DNA of 64,000 bases from Shinella daejeonensis (GCF_024281235.1 NZ_JAHWXY010000003.1:124001-188000), one strand, 5' to 3'. Numbered from the stretch's first letter, positions 28,308-38,362 are shown. Notes: generated by a model not told the origin, from the letters alone. Made by a program: numbers and translations.

Positions 28308-29439
28308 TCAGGCCAGGTCGTCGACCGCGGCGCCGCTGCCGCCGTTGACGCGATGCGCCAGGGCGGCTTCCATGAACTCGTCCAGATCTCCATCCAGAAC
28401 GTCGGACGGCGCAGTGCTTTCGACACCGGTGCGCAGGTCCTTCACGAGCTGGTACGGCTGAAGCACATAGGAACGAATCTGGTGGCCCCAGCCGATATCG
28501 GTCTTCGAGGCCGATTCGGCGTTGGCCGCTTCCTCGCGCTTCTTCAGTTCCGCCTCGTAAAGGCGCGCGCGCAGCATGTCCCAGGCCTTGGCCCGGTTCT
28601 TGTGCTGGGAGCGTTCCTGCTGGCAGGCGACGACGATTCCCGTCGGAATATGCGTGATGCGCACCGCCGAATCGGTCGTATTGACGTGCTGGCCACCCGC
28701 GCCGGACGAGCGGTAGGTATCGATGCGGCAATCGCTCTCGTTAACCTCGACATTGATCGAATCGTCGACCACCGGATAGATCCAGATCGAGGAAAACGAC
28801 GTGTGGCGGCGGGCATTGCTGTCATAGGGCGAGATACGCACCAGCCGGTGCACGCCCGATTCGGTCTTCAGCCAGCCATAGGCGTTATGCCCCTTGACGA
28901 GGATCGTCGCCGACTTGATGCCGGCCTCTTCTCCGTCGTGGACTTCCAGCAGTTCCACCTTGAAACCGGAGCGCTCCGCCCAGCGGGTGTACATGCGCAG
29001 CAGCATGTTCGCCCAGTCCTGGCTTTCGGTGCCGCCGGCGCCGGAATGGACTTCAAGATAGGTATCGTTGCCGTCGGCCTCGCCGGAAAGCATGGCCTCG
29101 ACCTGCTTGCGCGCGGCCTCGGTCCTGAGCGCCTTCAGCGCTTCCTCGGCTTCCGAGACGATATCGTCGTCGCCCTCTTCCTCACCGAGCCCGATGAGTT
29201 CGATATTATCCCTGAGCTGCTGCTCGATCGCCTTGACGCCGGCGATGCCCTCGTCGAGCTGCTGACGCTCGCGCATCAGCTTCTGCGCCTCCTGCGGGTC
29301 GTTCCACAGGTTGGGATCCTCGGCCTTGTTGTTCAACCAGTCCAGTCGTCTTATCGCCTGGTCCCAGTCAAAGATGCCTCCTCAGCAGGCTTATGGCCTG
29401 CTTGATTTCGTCGACGACATTCTCGATTTCCGCTCGCAT
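28308..29439 (-). CDS. prfB: Peptide chain release factor 2 (programmed +1 frameshift)
   Basis: Recognises UGA and UAA stops. The gene starts at the ATG at 29439, reads 23 codons to CTT, then meets TGA at 29370-29368. A +1 shift at CTT-TGA-C (skipping base 29370) joins the main frame down to 28308, giving 376 residues. The signal AGGAGG lies 3 nt before CTT, as in the classical site. The main frame holds the GGQ motif ([14 protein letters not shown]). The stop-recognition tripeptide is SPY ([14 protein letters not shown]), where E. coli has SPF. Confidence 0.96.
29367..29382 (-). promoter_or_regulatory. prfB frameshift signal
   Basis: AGGAGGCATCTTTGAC on the minus strand: an internal Shine-Dalgarno-like AGGAGG, then the slippery CTT, the in-frame TGA and a C that weakens termination. 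Low RF2 lets the ribosome pause and slip, so RF2 controls its own synthesis. This mechanism is known for the family, and all elements are present here. Confidence 0.95.
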
Positions 29440-29538
29440 GTCCGCTTTCTTCGCTGCTGATTTTCGGGTGGCCGTGAAATAGTCAGGGCGGACGCGGATG
29501 TAAAGCCCCGTGTCCGCCCGCAAAACAATGGAAAGCGG

Positions 29539-31992
29539 TCAGAACAGGCCGCCGCTGCCGCCGGTGATCGCCTGATTGGCCTGGGGCGAATTGCGCAGGA
29601 TTTCCTCCGGCGTGGCGTAATCGTCGCCGCCGATGACCGAGAAGATGTCCGCCGGGCCGGTGCCGGGCTTGAAGGCTTCCATGATCGTATCCGGGTCGCC
29701 CGCCTCGGCCTGCATGCCCGTCTTGCGATTGACGGGAATGAGCTTCATCCCCTCGGGGATGATGAATTTCGTCGGCCTGGTGCCTTCGACCGCCAGTTGC
29801 AGGAACTCGTTGAAGATCGGTGCGGCGAGCGAGCCGCCCGTGGCGCCGCGACCGAGCGGCGCGGGACTGTCGAAACCAAGATAGAGGCCCGCGACGAGAT
29901 CCGGCGTATAACCGACGAACCAGGCGTCCTTCTCATCGTTGGTCGTGCCGGTCTTGCCGGCAACCGGGCGATCGACCTTGATCTTGCCGGCGGCCGTACC
30001 GCGGGTGACGGCGCCCTCCATCATGGAGGTGATCTGATAGGCCGTCATCGGATCGAGGACCTGTTCGCGGTTGTCGATCAGCACCGGCTCTTCCTGGTGC
30101 TCCCAGTCGTTGGCGTTGCAATTCTCGCAGGCCCGCTCCTCATGGCGGAAGATCGTCTTGCCGTAGCGGTCCTGGATGCGGTCGATCAGCGACGGCTTGA
30201 TCTGCTTGCCGCCATTGGCCAGCACGGAATAGGCCGACACCATCCGCAGCACCGTCGTTTCGCCCGAGCCGAGCGACATGGCGAGAACCGGCAGCATCTT
30301 GTCGTAGATACCGAAGCGCTCCGCATATTCGGCGACGAGGTTCATGCCCATGTCGTTGGCGAGCCGGACCGTCATGAGGTTGCGCGAACGCTCGATGCCG
30401 AGCCGCAGCGTCGAGGGGCCGGCCGAGCCGCCGCCGTAGTTCTGCGGCCGCCAGACCTGACCGCCCGAAACGATCTCGAAAGGCGCATCCATCACCACGG
30501 AGGCCGGCGTATAGCCGTTGTCGAGCGCGGCGGCGTAGACGAAGGGCTTGAAAGACGAACCCGGTTGACGCATCGCCTGGGTCGCGCGGTTGAACTCCGA
30601 CTGCGCGAAGGAAAAACCGCCGACCATGGCGAGGACACGCCCCGTATGCGGGTCCATGGCGACGAGGCCGCCCTGAACCTTCGGCGGCTGACGCAGACGA
30701 TAGGAGCCCTCCCCGTCGTTCGTCGGCTCGACATAGACCACATCGCCGGCATTCAGCACGCCGACCGGCGTTTTCGTCGTCTTGCGGTCCCCCTTGGCCG
30801 AGCGGTAGGCCCAGGTCATGTTCTTGGCGTCGATGCGGCCGGTCACCCGATCCGCCACGACCTTGCCCGAAGCCTCCTTGCGGGGCTGGAGTCCGATGTC
30901 GACCCCCCGGTCGTCCACCGCAAGAACGGCGGCGAGCTTCCATTCCGGCACGTCCGAATAGGCGTTGACCTTTGCAAGCTCCACGCCCCAGTCGCCACCG
31001 ATCTCGATCGTCTCGATCGGGCCGTGGAAGCCGCGCCGCTCGTCGTAATTCAGCAGCCCCCGCTGGAGGGTCTTGCGCGCGGCCACCTGGAGACGGGGAT
31101 CAAGCGACGTACGCACCGAAAGCCCGCCCTCGTAAAGCGCATTGTCGCCATAACGCTCGATGATCTGGCGGCGAACCTCCTCCGCGAAGAATTCGGATGC
31201 GAAGAGATAGGAGCCGCGATGACGGGGGGTGACGCCGAGCGGCTGTTTCTTGGCGTCCGCGCCCTCGCTCGCCGAAACGTAGCCGTTCTCCGTCATCCGG
31301 TCGATCACCCAGTTGCGGCGCTCGATCGCCGCCTCGACACGGCGGAACGGATGGTAGTTCGACGGTCCCTTCGGCAAGGCGGCGAGATAGGCCGTCTCGG
31401 CCAGCGAAAGCTCGGTGACGGACTTGTCGAAATAGGTGAGCGCGGCCCCGGCGATGCCGTAGGAATTCAGCCCGAAGAAGATCTCGTTCAGATAGAGTTC
31501 GAGGATGCGATCCTTGGAATAGGCCTGTTCGATGCGGAAGGAGAGGATCGCCTCCTTGACCTTGCGGTCGATGGTCTGGTCGGAGGTCAGGAGGAAATTC
31601 TTGGCGACCTGCTGGGTGATCGTCGAAGCGCCGACCGGGCGGCGGCCCGAACCCATGTTCTGGATATTGACCACGATGGCGCGGAACAGGCCGGTCACAT
31701 CGACGCCGGGATGCTGGTAGAAATTCTTGTCCTCGGCCGAAAGGAAAGCGGCCTTCACCCGATCCGGGATGGCCTGGATAGGCAGATAGAGGCGGCGTTC
31801 ACGCGCATATTCGGCCATCAGCGCGCCGTTGCCGGCATGGACCCGTGTCGTCACCGGCGGCGCGTAATTGTTCAGCACCTCGTAGTCGGGCAGGTCCTTT
31901 GCGACACTTCCGAGATAAAGCGCGACCGCCCCCGCAACGACGAGGAAGAAAACTGCGCCGATCCCGAAAAAATATCCAATCAATCTGACCAT
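29539..31992 (-). CDS. mrcA: Bifunctional penicillin-binding protein 1A
   Basis: Inner-membrane enzyme that polymerises glycan strands and cross-links peptides. It has 817 residues: a membrane segment at about 4-28, a GT51 transglycosylase domain with catalytic Glu87 in SAEDKNFYQHPG and the motif GASTITQQVAKN, then a transpeptidase domain with Ser479 and Lys482 in GSSFKPF, an SRN motif, and KTGTTNDEKDAWFVG. An OB-like insertion lies between the domains. The amiC gene lies upstream in the same direction, 258 bp away. Confidence 0.96.
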   Translation of the reverse strand: MVRLIGYFFGIGAVFFLVVAGAVALYLGSVAKDLPDYEVLNNYAPPVTTRVHAGNGALMAEYARERRLYLPIQAIPDRVKAAFLSAEDKNFYQHPGVDVTGLFRAIVVNIQNMGSGRRPVGASTITQQVAKNFLLTSDQTIDRKVKEAILSFRIEQAYSKDRILELYLNEIFFGLNSYGIAGAALTYFDKSVTELSLAETAYLAALPKGPSNYHPFRRVEAAIERRNWVIDRMTENGYVSASEGADAKKQPLGVTPRHRGSYLFASEFFAEEVRRQIIERYGDNALYEGGLSVRTSLDPRLQVAARKTLQRGLLNYDERRGFHGPIETIEIGGDWGVELAKVNAYSDVPEWKLAAVLAVDDRGVDIGLQPRKEASGKVVADRVTGRIDAKNMTWAYRSAKGDRKTTKTPVGVLNAGDVVYVEPTNDGEGSYRLRQPPKVQGGLVAMDPHTGRVLAMVGGFSFAQSEFNRATQAMRQPGSSFKPFVYAAALDNGYTPASVVMDAPFEIVSGGQVWRPQNYGGGSAGPSTLRLGIERSRNLMTVRLANDMGMNLVAEYAERFGIYDKMLPVLAMSLGSGETTVLRMVSAYSVLANGGKQIKPSLIDRIQDRYGKTIFRHEERACENCNANDWEHQEEPVLIDNREQVLDPMTAYQITSMMEGAVTRGTAAGKIKVDRPVAGKTGTTNDEKDAWFVGYTPDLVAGLYLGFDSPAPLGRGATGGSLAAPIFNEFLQLAVEGTRPTKFIIPEGMKLIPVNRKTGMQAEAGDPDTIMEAFKPGTGPADIFSVIGGDDYATPEEILRNSPQANQAITGGSGGLF

Positions 31993-32250
31993 GAGCCGCG
32001 TACCGATGCCTTAAATATAGTGATTATGGTGAACATTGCCGCCGGGCCTGCCCTCAAGCCGGCAGACATGCCCCGCCGAAACGCTCGACGTCATAGACTC
32101 ATCTATCGATTTTCACACCCGTCTAGCGTTCGGAATGTGAGGAAAATAGGGCTTAGCGCAAGCGTCGGCCCCTGACCACCGCACAATGGCGCCGGTTGTC
32201 ACTTTTCCAGCACAGCGCGGCAAAGACGGGAAGGTCCGTCGCCGCCCCGC

Positions 32251-33492
32251 TCAGCCGCCATTCGACACGACGGACAGGCGGTAGCGCTCGACCGCCTTGG
32301 CGATGAGACCGGCCACCTTTTTCTGCCAGTCGGGATCGACCAGAAGCTTCTCGTCCTCCTTGTTCGAGAGGAAACCGAGTTCCAGCAACACCGAGGGCAC
32401 ATCCGGCGCGGTCAACACCCGGAAACCGGCGTGACGATGGGGGTTGTTGATCAGCAGCACCTCGCCTTCGAAGGTGCGCACCACCTCGCGGGCGACGCTG
32501 ATGGAAAAGGCCTGCGTCTCGCGGCGGGCGAGATCGATCAGGATATCGGCGACCTCCGCCGGCTCGCTGTCGAGCGAGATGCCGGCGATCTGGTCCGAAA
32601 GGTTCTCGCGCTCCGCAAGACGGGCGGCGAGACTGTCCGATGCCTTGTCGGAAATGGTGTAGACCGTCGCGCCGCGGATATCCTTCTGGCGCAGGGTGTC
32701 GGCGTGAACCGAGACAAGCAGGTTCGCCCCCTCGCTGCGCGCAAGCTGCACGCGCTGGGAAAGCGACAGGAATTCATCCTTGTCGCGGGTGAGGACGGCG
32801 CGGGTGTCGGGAAGGGCATTCAACGCGTCGGCAAGTTTGCGGGCAAAGGCCAGCGTGATGTCCTTTTCCACCGTCTTGCTGGAAGCGCCGGTCGCGCCAT
32901 TGTCGATGCCGCCGTGGCCGGCGTCGACGGCGACGACGAAGGGTCCCCGATTCGCCCCGGCTGCGGGCAGCATCAGCGGCGCGGTCTCCTGCGCCGCCGC
33001 CTCCGCCTTGCGCCATGTCTGTTTGTCGAGATGTTCCTGGAAGACCTGGTCGGTGACGATCGCCGCGTCGATCACCAGGCGGAAGGTCGAGGCTCCATCC
33101 TCCTGCTGCACCTCGGCGAGCGCGACGGCTACGGGTCGTTCCGCCGTCAGCACGATCCGCGAGCGACCGGCGGCCATCGTGCCGTAGCGTATATCGGCAA
33201 AGATGCCGCGCGCCGCCAGCTGGTCTTCCTCCATCGCGAAATCGGTTTCCGGCAGATCGACCAGCACCCGATACGGATTGGCGACGTAATGCACCTGGAA
33301 GTCCGGCTTCCTGTCGAAATCAATGACGAGCCGCGTGCGGGCATCGTCGCCGGCGACACGCGCGGCGAACGCCAGCAGCGGCCGGTCCGCCTCCGGCGCG
33401 GCGGCAAAGACCGTTCCCCAGCACAACAGCCAGACGAAGACCGCAACGGCGGCGCGGCGCAGAAGACCGGTCGGAGGGAATATCATCAGCAC
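32251..33492 (-). CDS. amiC: N-acetylmuramoyl-L-alanine amidase (AmiC type, AMIN domain)
   Basis: Periplasmic zinc amidase that cuts the peptide from glycan strands during cell separation. It has 413 residues. A signal peptide (about 1-31) is followed by an AMIN domain (about 40-145) that targets the septum, then the Amidase_3 domain. Zinc and catalytic residues lie in VDAGHGGIDNGATG, SKTVEKDIT, LLVSVHADT and LLELGFLSNKED. It probably works with the mrcA product encoded next to it. Confidence 0.94.
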   Translation of the reverse strand: MLMIFPPTGLLRRAAVAVFVWLLCWGTVFAAAPEADRPLLAFAARVAGDDARTRLVIDFDRKPDFQVHYVANPYRVLVDLPETDFAMEEDQLAARGIFADIRYGTMAAGRSRIVLTAERPVAVALAEVQQEDGASTFRLVIDAAIVTDQVFQEHLDKQTWRKAEAAAQETAPLMLPAAGANRGPFVVAVDAGHGGIDNGATGASSKTVEKDITLAFARKLADALNALPDTRAVLTRDKDEFLSLSQRVQLARSEGANLLVSVHADTLRQKDIRGATVYTISDKASDSLAARLAERENLSDQIAGISLDSEPAEVADILIDLARRETQAFSISVAREVVRTFEGEVLLINNPHRHAGFRVLTAPDVPSVLLELGFLSNKEDEKLLVDPDWQKKVAGLIAKAVERYRLSVVSNGG

Positions 33493-34126
33493 GTCAAGCC
33501 CGTTCGAAAAGGTGGAGATGGCGCGACGCGACGCGCGACAACGCCCGCGAATGCGCCCCTATGGTTAACCGGTCGTCGCCGGACCGGCGCGCCACAAACA
33601 TCGGAGCAAATTCATCAATATTATGACACCTTTGGCTTTTCCCTTGCCATTGTGACATATAGGCCATAAAAACATGTCCGGAAAGAAAGATTGGACGGGA
33701 TAGAATCGTCCGACCAGGCAGCCACCTTCCTCGGGACGCCACCTTCCCCGGGACTTGGCGCCGAAACGGGCCTTCATCCGCCGTCGAACCGCTTTCTTCC
33801 AGCCGATTGAATCGCGTAATCCGGCGGTGGCCGGAACAGTCAGGGCGGTTTTCCGCCGCCCGCCCCTTTCCGGGGCAACTTCATCGGACCGGACAGGTCT
33901 ATGGCATTGGCATTTTCGCGTGGACGTTGATGTTGTCACAGCGGCTTTATCCAGACGGTAGCAGATGCCGGGCGGCTTTCGCCCCTGCTTCGGTCTGGTC
34001 GCTGCTGGCGCATCCGTGCCCGGCGGGAACTTATTTATTCGACGCAGCCCCTTATCGTTCCGGCTCGTCCCTTTCGGGGGACCTTTCGCCAGACGGAATG
34101 CGCTTGCGTCGAGGAGCACAATCTAA
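33493..34126. other. 634-bp divergent region with long rne leader
   Basis: No convincing gene; a minus-strand open frame here lacks family features. On the plus strand TTGGCT, an 18-bp spacer and CATATA (33632-33661), or TTGCCA-17-TAAAAA (33644-33672), could start an rne leader of about 450 nt. The leader holds several hairpins, for example GGCGG-TTTT-CCGCC near 33845. Long leaders that let RNase E control its own message are known in other bacteria; here this is inferred. Confidence 0.5.
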
Positions 34127-37100
34127 ATGGCAGAAAAAATGCTTATCGACGCGTCTCACGCCGAGGAGACGCGCGTTGTCGTCGTACGCGGGAACCGCAT
34201 AGAAGAATTCGACTTCGAATCCCAATACAAGAAGCAGATCCGCGGCAATATCTATCTCGCCAAGGTGACACGCGTCGAACCGTCGCTTCAGGCGGCCTTC
34301 GTCGATTACGGCGGCAACCGCCACGGCTTCCTGGCCTTCGCGGAAATCCATCCCGACTATTACCAGATCCCGCTTGCCGATCGTCAGGCCCTGTTGAAGG
34401 CCGAGGCGGAAGAGCATCGTCACGACGACGATATCGAACCGGTGGAAACCGGAACGGACGTTTCCGATGACGATGCAGGCGCTCACGCCGAAACGGCCGG
34501 GCCCGCCGCCGTCGAGGCTGCTGCTCCCGTAGCGGAGGAACTTCCGGCAGAACCGGCAGAACCGGCAGCCGCAGTCTCCGAGACAGCGGCCGAAAGCGCG
34601 GCGGAGGCGTCGCCTGCCGAGGCCGAGGCCGAGGTCGCGCCGTCCGTGGAAGAGCCGGCGAAGAAGCCGCGCCGCACCCGCCGGGCCAAGGCGAAGGTCG
34701 AAGATGCGCCCGAGGCCACCGAAAGCGCGCCGGCGTCGGAAGGCGGCAGCGACGACGAAACACCCGGCGGGGCGATGGCCGCCGCCGTGGACACGGACGA
34801 GATTTCCGAACCCGCCGGGCCGCGCGAACCGGCAGACGACAATGGCGATGACGACGACAGCGACGACGATGATCACGATCACGGCGGCGACGAAAAGGAA
34901 GTCATCGAATCCGTCGGCGCGGAAGACGCGATGGAAGAGGTTCCGGACCGCGTGGTGCGCAAGCCGCGCAAGCAGTACCGCATCCAGGAAGTCATCAAGC
35001 GCCGCCAGATCCTGCTCGTGCAGGTCGCCAAGGAAGAGCGCGGCAACAAGGGCGCGGCGCTGACCACCTATCTTTCGCTTGCCGGCCGCTATTCGGTGCT
35101 CATGCCGAACACGGCGCGCGGCGGCGGCATTTCCCGCAAGATCACCAATGTGCAGGACCGCAAGCGTCTCAAGGAGATCGCCCGCAGCCTCGAGGTTCCG
35201 CAGGGCATGGGCGTGATCCTTCGCACCGCCGGCGCCAACCGCACCAAGGTCGAGATCAAGCGCGACTTCGAATATCTCATGCGCCTGTGGGAAAACGTCC
35301 GCACGCTGACGCTGAATTCGACCGCGCCGTGCCTCGTCTATGAGGAAGGCTCGCTCATCAAGCGGTCGATCCGCGACCTCTATAACAAGGACATCGGCGA
35401 AATCGTCGTGGCCGGCGAGGAAGGCTACAAGGAAGCGAAAGCTTTCATGCGCATGCTGATGCCGAGCCATGCGAAGGTCGTGCAGCCCTATCGCGACGTC
35501 CATCCGATCTTCTCGCGCTCCGGCATCGAGGCGCAGCTCGATCGCATGCTGCAACCGCAGGTGACGCTGAAATCCGGCGGCTACCTCATCATCAACCAGA
35601 CCGAGGCGCTCGTCGCGATCGACGTCAACTCCGGCCGCTCGACGCGCGAGCAGTCCATCGAGGAGACCGCCCTCCAGACGAACCTCGAAGCCGCGGAAGA
35701 AGTGGCGCGCCAGCTCCGGCTGCGCGACCTCGCCGGCCTTGTCGTCATCGACTTCATCGATATGGAGGAGAAGCGCAACAACCGTGCGGTCGAGAAGCGC
35801 CTCAAGGATCACCTCAAGAACGACCGCGCCCGCATCCAGGTCGGCCGCATCTCGCATTTCGGCCTGCTCGAAATGTCGCGCCAGCGCATTCGCGCCTCGG
35901 TGCTCGAATCGACGATGCAGACCTGCCCCCACTGCAACGGCACGGGTCATATCCGCTCGCAGTCTTCCGTTGCGCTGCATGTGTTGCGCGGCATCGAGGA
36001 ATATCTGCTCAAGAACACCACCCATAACATCACGGTCCGCACCACGCCGGATATCGCGCTCTACCTGCTTAACCACAAGCGCGGCACGATCACCGACTAC
36101 GAGGCCCGGTTCGGCGTCCAGATCATCATCGAGGCGGACGCGCATGTCGGCGCGCAGCATTTCGCCGTGGATCGGGGCGAGCCGGTGGAAAATCCGGTCA
36201 AGATCGAGCAGATCGTCCATTTCGAACCTGAACCGGAAGACGACGACGTCGTGTTCGAGGAAGAGATCGACGAGGAAGAGGCCGAAGCCCGGCCGGCGGC
36301 GCAGGCCTCCGGCAATGGCAATGGCAACGGCGACGACAACGGTCGCAAGCGCAAGCGGCGCCGGCGTCGTCGCGGACGCGGACGCGACGGTGACGACGGC
36401 GCCGATACCGCCTCCTTCGGTGGCGAGCAGGCCGGTGACGTCGATACGCTGGACGACGACGAAAGCACGGATGGCGAAGACGACAATGGCGAGGACGCAT
36501 CCGCCAACGGCTCCGAAACCGACGAGCCCCGTCGCAAGCGCCGCCGCCGCGGCAAGCGTGGCGGCCGCCGCAACCGGCCGGAAGACGAGATGACGGCGGA
36601 AGCCGACGACGCTGACTCCGGGGAAAACGGGAGCTCCGACGACACCGCGGACGCCGACGGGAACGAAGCCCCCGCCGGGGACAGCGAGCCGGCGATCGAC
36701 GGGGAGATTGCGCAAGAGCAGCCGCAAGCCGCCACCGGGACTCCAGCAAGCGATGCTCCCGCCGGCGAAGCCGCCGCCGACGCTCCGGCAGCCGAGGCGG
36801 AGGCCAAGCCGAAGCGCCCTCGTCGCAGCCGCAAGGCCGTGACCGAGGAAACGGCGACCGACGCCGTCGCGCGCGCCGAGATCGAGGCTGCGCCGGAGCC
36901 TGTCATCGAACAGGCGCTGGAAGGCGAAGCCGCGCCGGTCGAGCCGGATGTCGAGACGGCAGCCGCCGCTCTCGACGAGCCGCAGAAGCCCGTCCGCGCC
37001 AATCGCGACATCTCGCAGATTGCATCGGAACCGGTGGTGACCTCGTCCGCCGAGCAGAAAGCCGAGCCGGACGCAGAACCGGAGAAGCCGAAGCGCGGCG

Positions 37101-37129
37101 GATGGTGGCAGCGTCGCGGCTTCTTCTGA
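34127..37129 (+). CDS. rne: Ribonuclease E
   Basis: Essential endoribonuclease for rRNA processing and mRNA decay, scaffold of the degradosome. It has 1000 residues. The S1 RNA-binding domain starts near residue 38 and is split by an acidic Ala/Glu/Asp-rich insertion at about 95-280. The DNase I-like catalytic part has IDVNSG near 500 and VVIDFIDM near 543. The zinc link CPHCNGTGHI is near residue 602. From about 720 onward the chain is low-complexity, alternating acidic runs with arginine-rich clusters (near 745 and 805) that probably bind RNA and partners. Confidence 0.96.
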   Translation: MAEKMLIDASHAEETRVVVVRGNRIEEFDFESQYKKQIRGNIYLAKVTRVEPSLQAAFVDYGGNRHGFLAFAEIHPDYYQIPLADRQALLKAEAEEHRHDDDIEPVETGTDVSDDDAGAHAETAGPAAVEAAAPVAEELPAEPAEPAAAVSETAAESAAEASPAEAEAEVAPSVEEPAKKPRRTRRAKAKVEDAPEATESAPASEGGSDDETPGGAMAAAVDTDEISEPAGPREPADDNGDDDDSDDDDHDHGGDEKEVIESVGAEDAMEEVPDRVVRKPRKQYRIQEVIKRRQILLVQVAKEERGNKGAALTTYLSLAGRYSVLMPNTARGGGISRKITNVQDRKRLKEIARSLEVPQGMGVILRTAGANRTKVEIKRDFEYLMRLWENVRTLTLNSTAPCLVYEEGSLIKRSIRDLYNKDIGEIVVAGEEGYKEAKAFMRMLMPSHAKVVQPYRDVHPIFSRSGIEAQLDRMLQPQVTLKSGGYLIINQTEALVAIDVNSGRSTREQSIEETALQTNLEAAEEVARQLRLRDLAGLVVIDFIDMEEKRNNRAVEKRLKDHLKNDRARIQVGRISHFGLLEMSRQRIRASVLESTMQTCPHCNGTGHIRSQSSVALHVLRGIEEYLLKNTTHNITVRTTPDIALYLLNHKRGTITDYEARFGVQIIIEADAHVGAQHFAVDRGEPVENPVKIEQIVHFEPEPEDDDVVFEEEIDEEEAEARPAAQASGNGNGNGDDNGRKRKRRRRRRGRGRDGDDGADTASFGGEQAGDVDTLDDDESTDGEDDNGEDASANGSETDEPRRKRRRRGKRGGRRNRPEDEMTAEADDADSGENGSSDDTADADGNEAPAGDSEPAIDGEIAQEQPQAATGTPASDAPAGEAAADAPAAEAEAKPKRPRRSRKAVTEETATDAVARAEIEAAPEPVIEQALEGEAAPVEPDVETAAAALDEPQKPVRANRDISQIASEPVVTSSAEQKAEPDAEPEKPKRGGWWQRRGFF

Positions 37130-37152
37130 GGCAGGCGACACGCAGACAGCAG

Positions 37153-37186
37153 AAAGGCCCGCCGATACCCATCGGCGGGCCTTTTT
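37153..37186. terminator. Bidirectional terminator between rne and the aminotransferase gene
   Basis: A perfect 14-bp stem (AAAGGCCCGCCGAT with ATCGGCGGGCCTTT) and loop ACCC, with a T-tract on the plus strand and an A-rich start that gives T's on the minus strand. It ends both convergent genes. Confidence 0.9.
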
Positions 37187-37207
37187 CTGTCGTCCGGCCG
37201 GACGAGA

Positions 37208-38362
37208 TCAGCGCAGCCAGGCTGCGATACGGTCGACCGCCTCGTTCATTTCCTCATGGGAACCGGCATAGGAAAAGCGCAGCGCATGGTGACCGTCGCC
37301 CGGGTCGAAATCGAGGCCGGGGGTGGCCGCGACATCGATTTCCGCCAGCATCCGGCGGGCAAAGTCCATGCTGTCATTGGTGAAGCGGGCAACGTTGACA
37401 TAGGCGTAGAACGCGCCGTCCATCGGCGAGGCGACGGTGAAGCCCAGCACCGGCAGGCGCTCGGCGAGAAGATCGCGATTGCGTCGATAGGCGTCGCGAT
37501 GGACATCGAGTTCCCCGGCCGCCCCGAGCGCCGCCTCGGCCGCGATCTGCGACAGTTCCGGCGCGGAGATATAGAGGCTCTGGGCAATCCGTTCGACGGA
37601 CCGCACCAGCGCCGCCGGCAGCACCATCCAGCCGATGCGCCACCCGGTCATGCAATAATATTTCGAGAAGGAATTGATCACCACGGCGTCCTCGCCGAAG
37701 GAGAGCGCCGTCGCTTCTTCACCGACGAAGGTAAGGCCGTGATAGATCTCATCGGAGATGAAGGCGATGTCGTTATTGCGGCAATAGCCTGAGAGCGCGG
37801 CAAGGTTTTCCCGGCGTGTCACGGTGCCGGTCGGGTTGGCGGGACTTGCCAGCAACACACCGTGGATACGGCCATGGTCGGCGGCGGCCTTTTCGAGCGC
37901 CTCGGGCGTCAGCGTGAAGCCGTTTTCGGCATTCACCTCGATCTCCACCGTCTCGATGCCGAGCGCGGCCAGTATATTGCGATAGGCCGGATAGCCCGGC
38001 CGGGCGATCGCCACGCGGTCGCCCGCATCGAACAGGGCGAGAAAAGCAAGGTTGAAGCCGGCAGAGGAACCGGTCGTGATCGCGATGCGGCCGGGATCGA
38101 TCTCGATACCGTGCCTGGCGCGGTAGAAACCGGCGATGGCGCGCCGCAACGACAGCAGTCCGAGCGCATCCGTATAGCCGATACGTCCGTGGTCAAGCGC
38201 CGCGCGCGCGGCTTGAAGCGCAACCTGCGGCGCGGAATGGACCGGCTGGCCCACCGCCATCGAAATGACCGGCCGGCCCGCCGCCCGCCGCTTCGTCGCC
38301 TCCGCCAGTACGTCCATTGCGTGGAAGGGCTCGACGGCGCCGCGTTTTGAAAGTCTCATCAT
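37208..38362 (-). CDS. Class I/II pyridoxal-phosphate aminotransferase
   Basis: 384 residues of the fold-type I aspartate aminotransferase family. The PLP-binding Lys234 lies in NSFSKYYCMTGWRIGW; other conserved parts are ASPANPTGTV, SDEIYHGL and the late LRFSYAG containing the substrate-carboxylate Arg. The substrate is not evident; aspartate, aromatic or branched-chain amino acids are possible. An in-frame ATG at 38359 is an equal start candidate. It is divergent from the DsbA-like gene, with a 274-bp gap that shows no clear signal. Confidence 0.9.
   Translation of the reverse strand: MMRLSKRGAVEPFHAMDVLAEATKRRAAGRPVISMAVGQPVHSAPQVALQAARAALDHGRIGYTDALGLLSLRRAIAGFYRARHGIEIDPGRIAITTGSSAGFNLAFLALFDAGDRVAIARPGYPAYRNILAALGIETVEIEVNAENGFTLTPEALEKAAADHGRIHGVLLASPANPTGTVTRRENLAALSGYCRNNDIAFISDEIYHGLTFVGEEATALSFGEDAVVINSFSKYYCMTGWRIGWMVLPAALVRSVERIAQSLYISAPELSQIAAEAALGAAGELDVHRDAYRRNRDLLAERLPVLGFTVASPMDGAFYAYVNVARFTNDSMDFARRMLAEIDVAATPGLDFDPGDGHHALRFSYAGSHEEMNEAVDRIAAWLR

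Noticed and set aside
28308-29439. prfB as a pseudogene with an in-frame TGA
   Set aside because: The TGA lies in a complete programmed frameshift signal, and the rest of the frame is intact.
33565-34119. A 184-codon minus-strand open frame between amiC and rne
   Set aside because: Low-complexity, Arg-rich composition, no good start signal, and it overlaps the probable rne leader.
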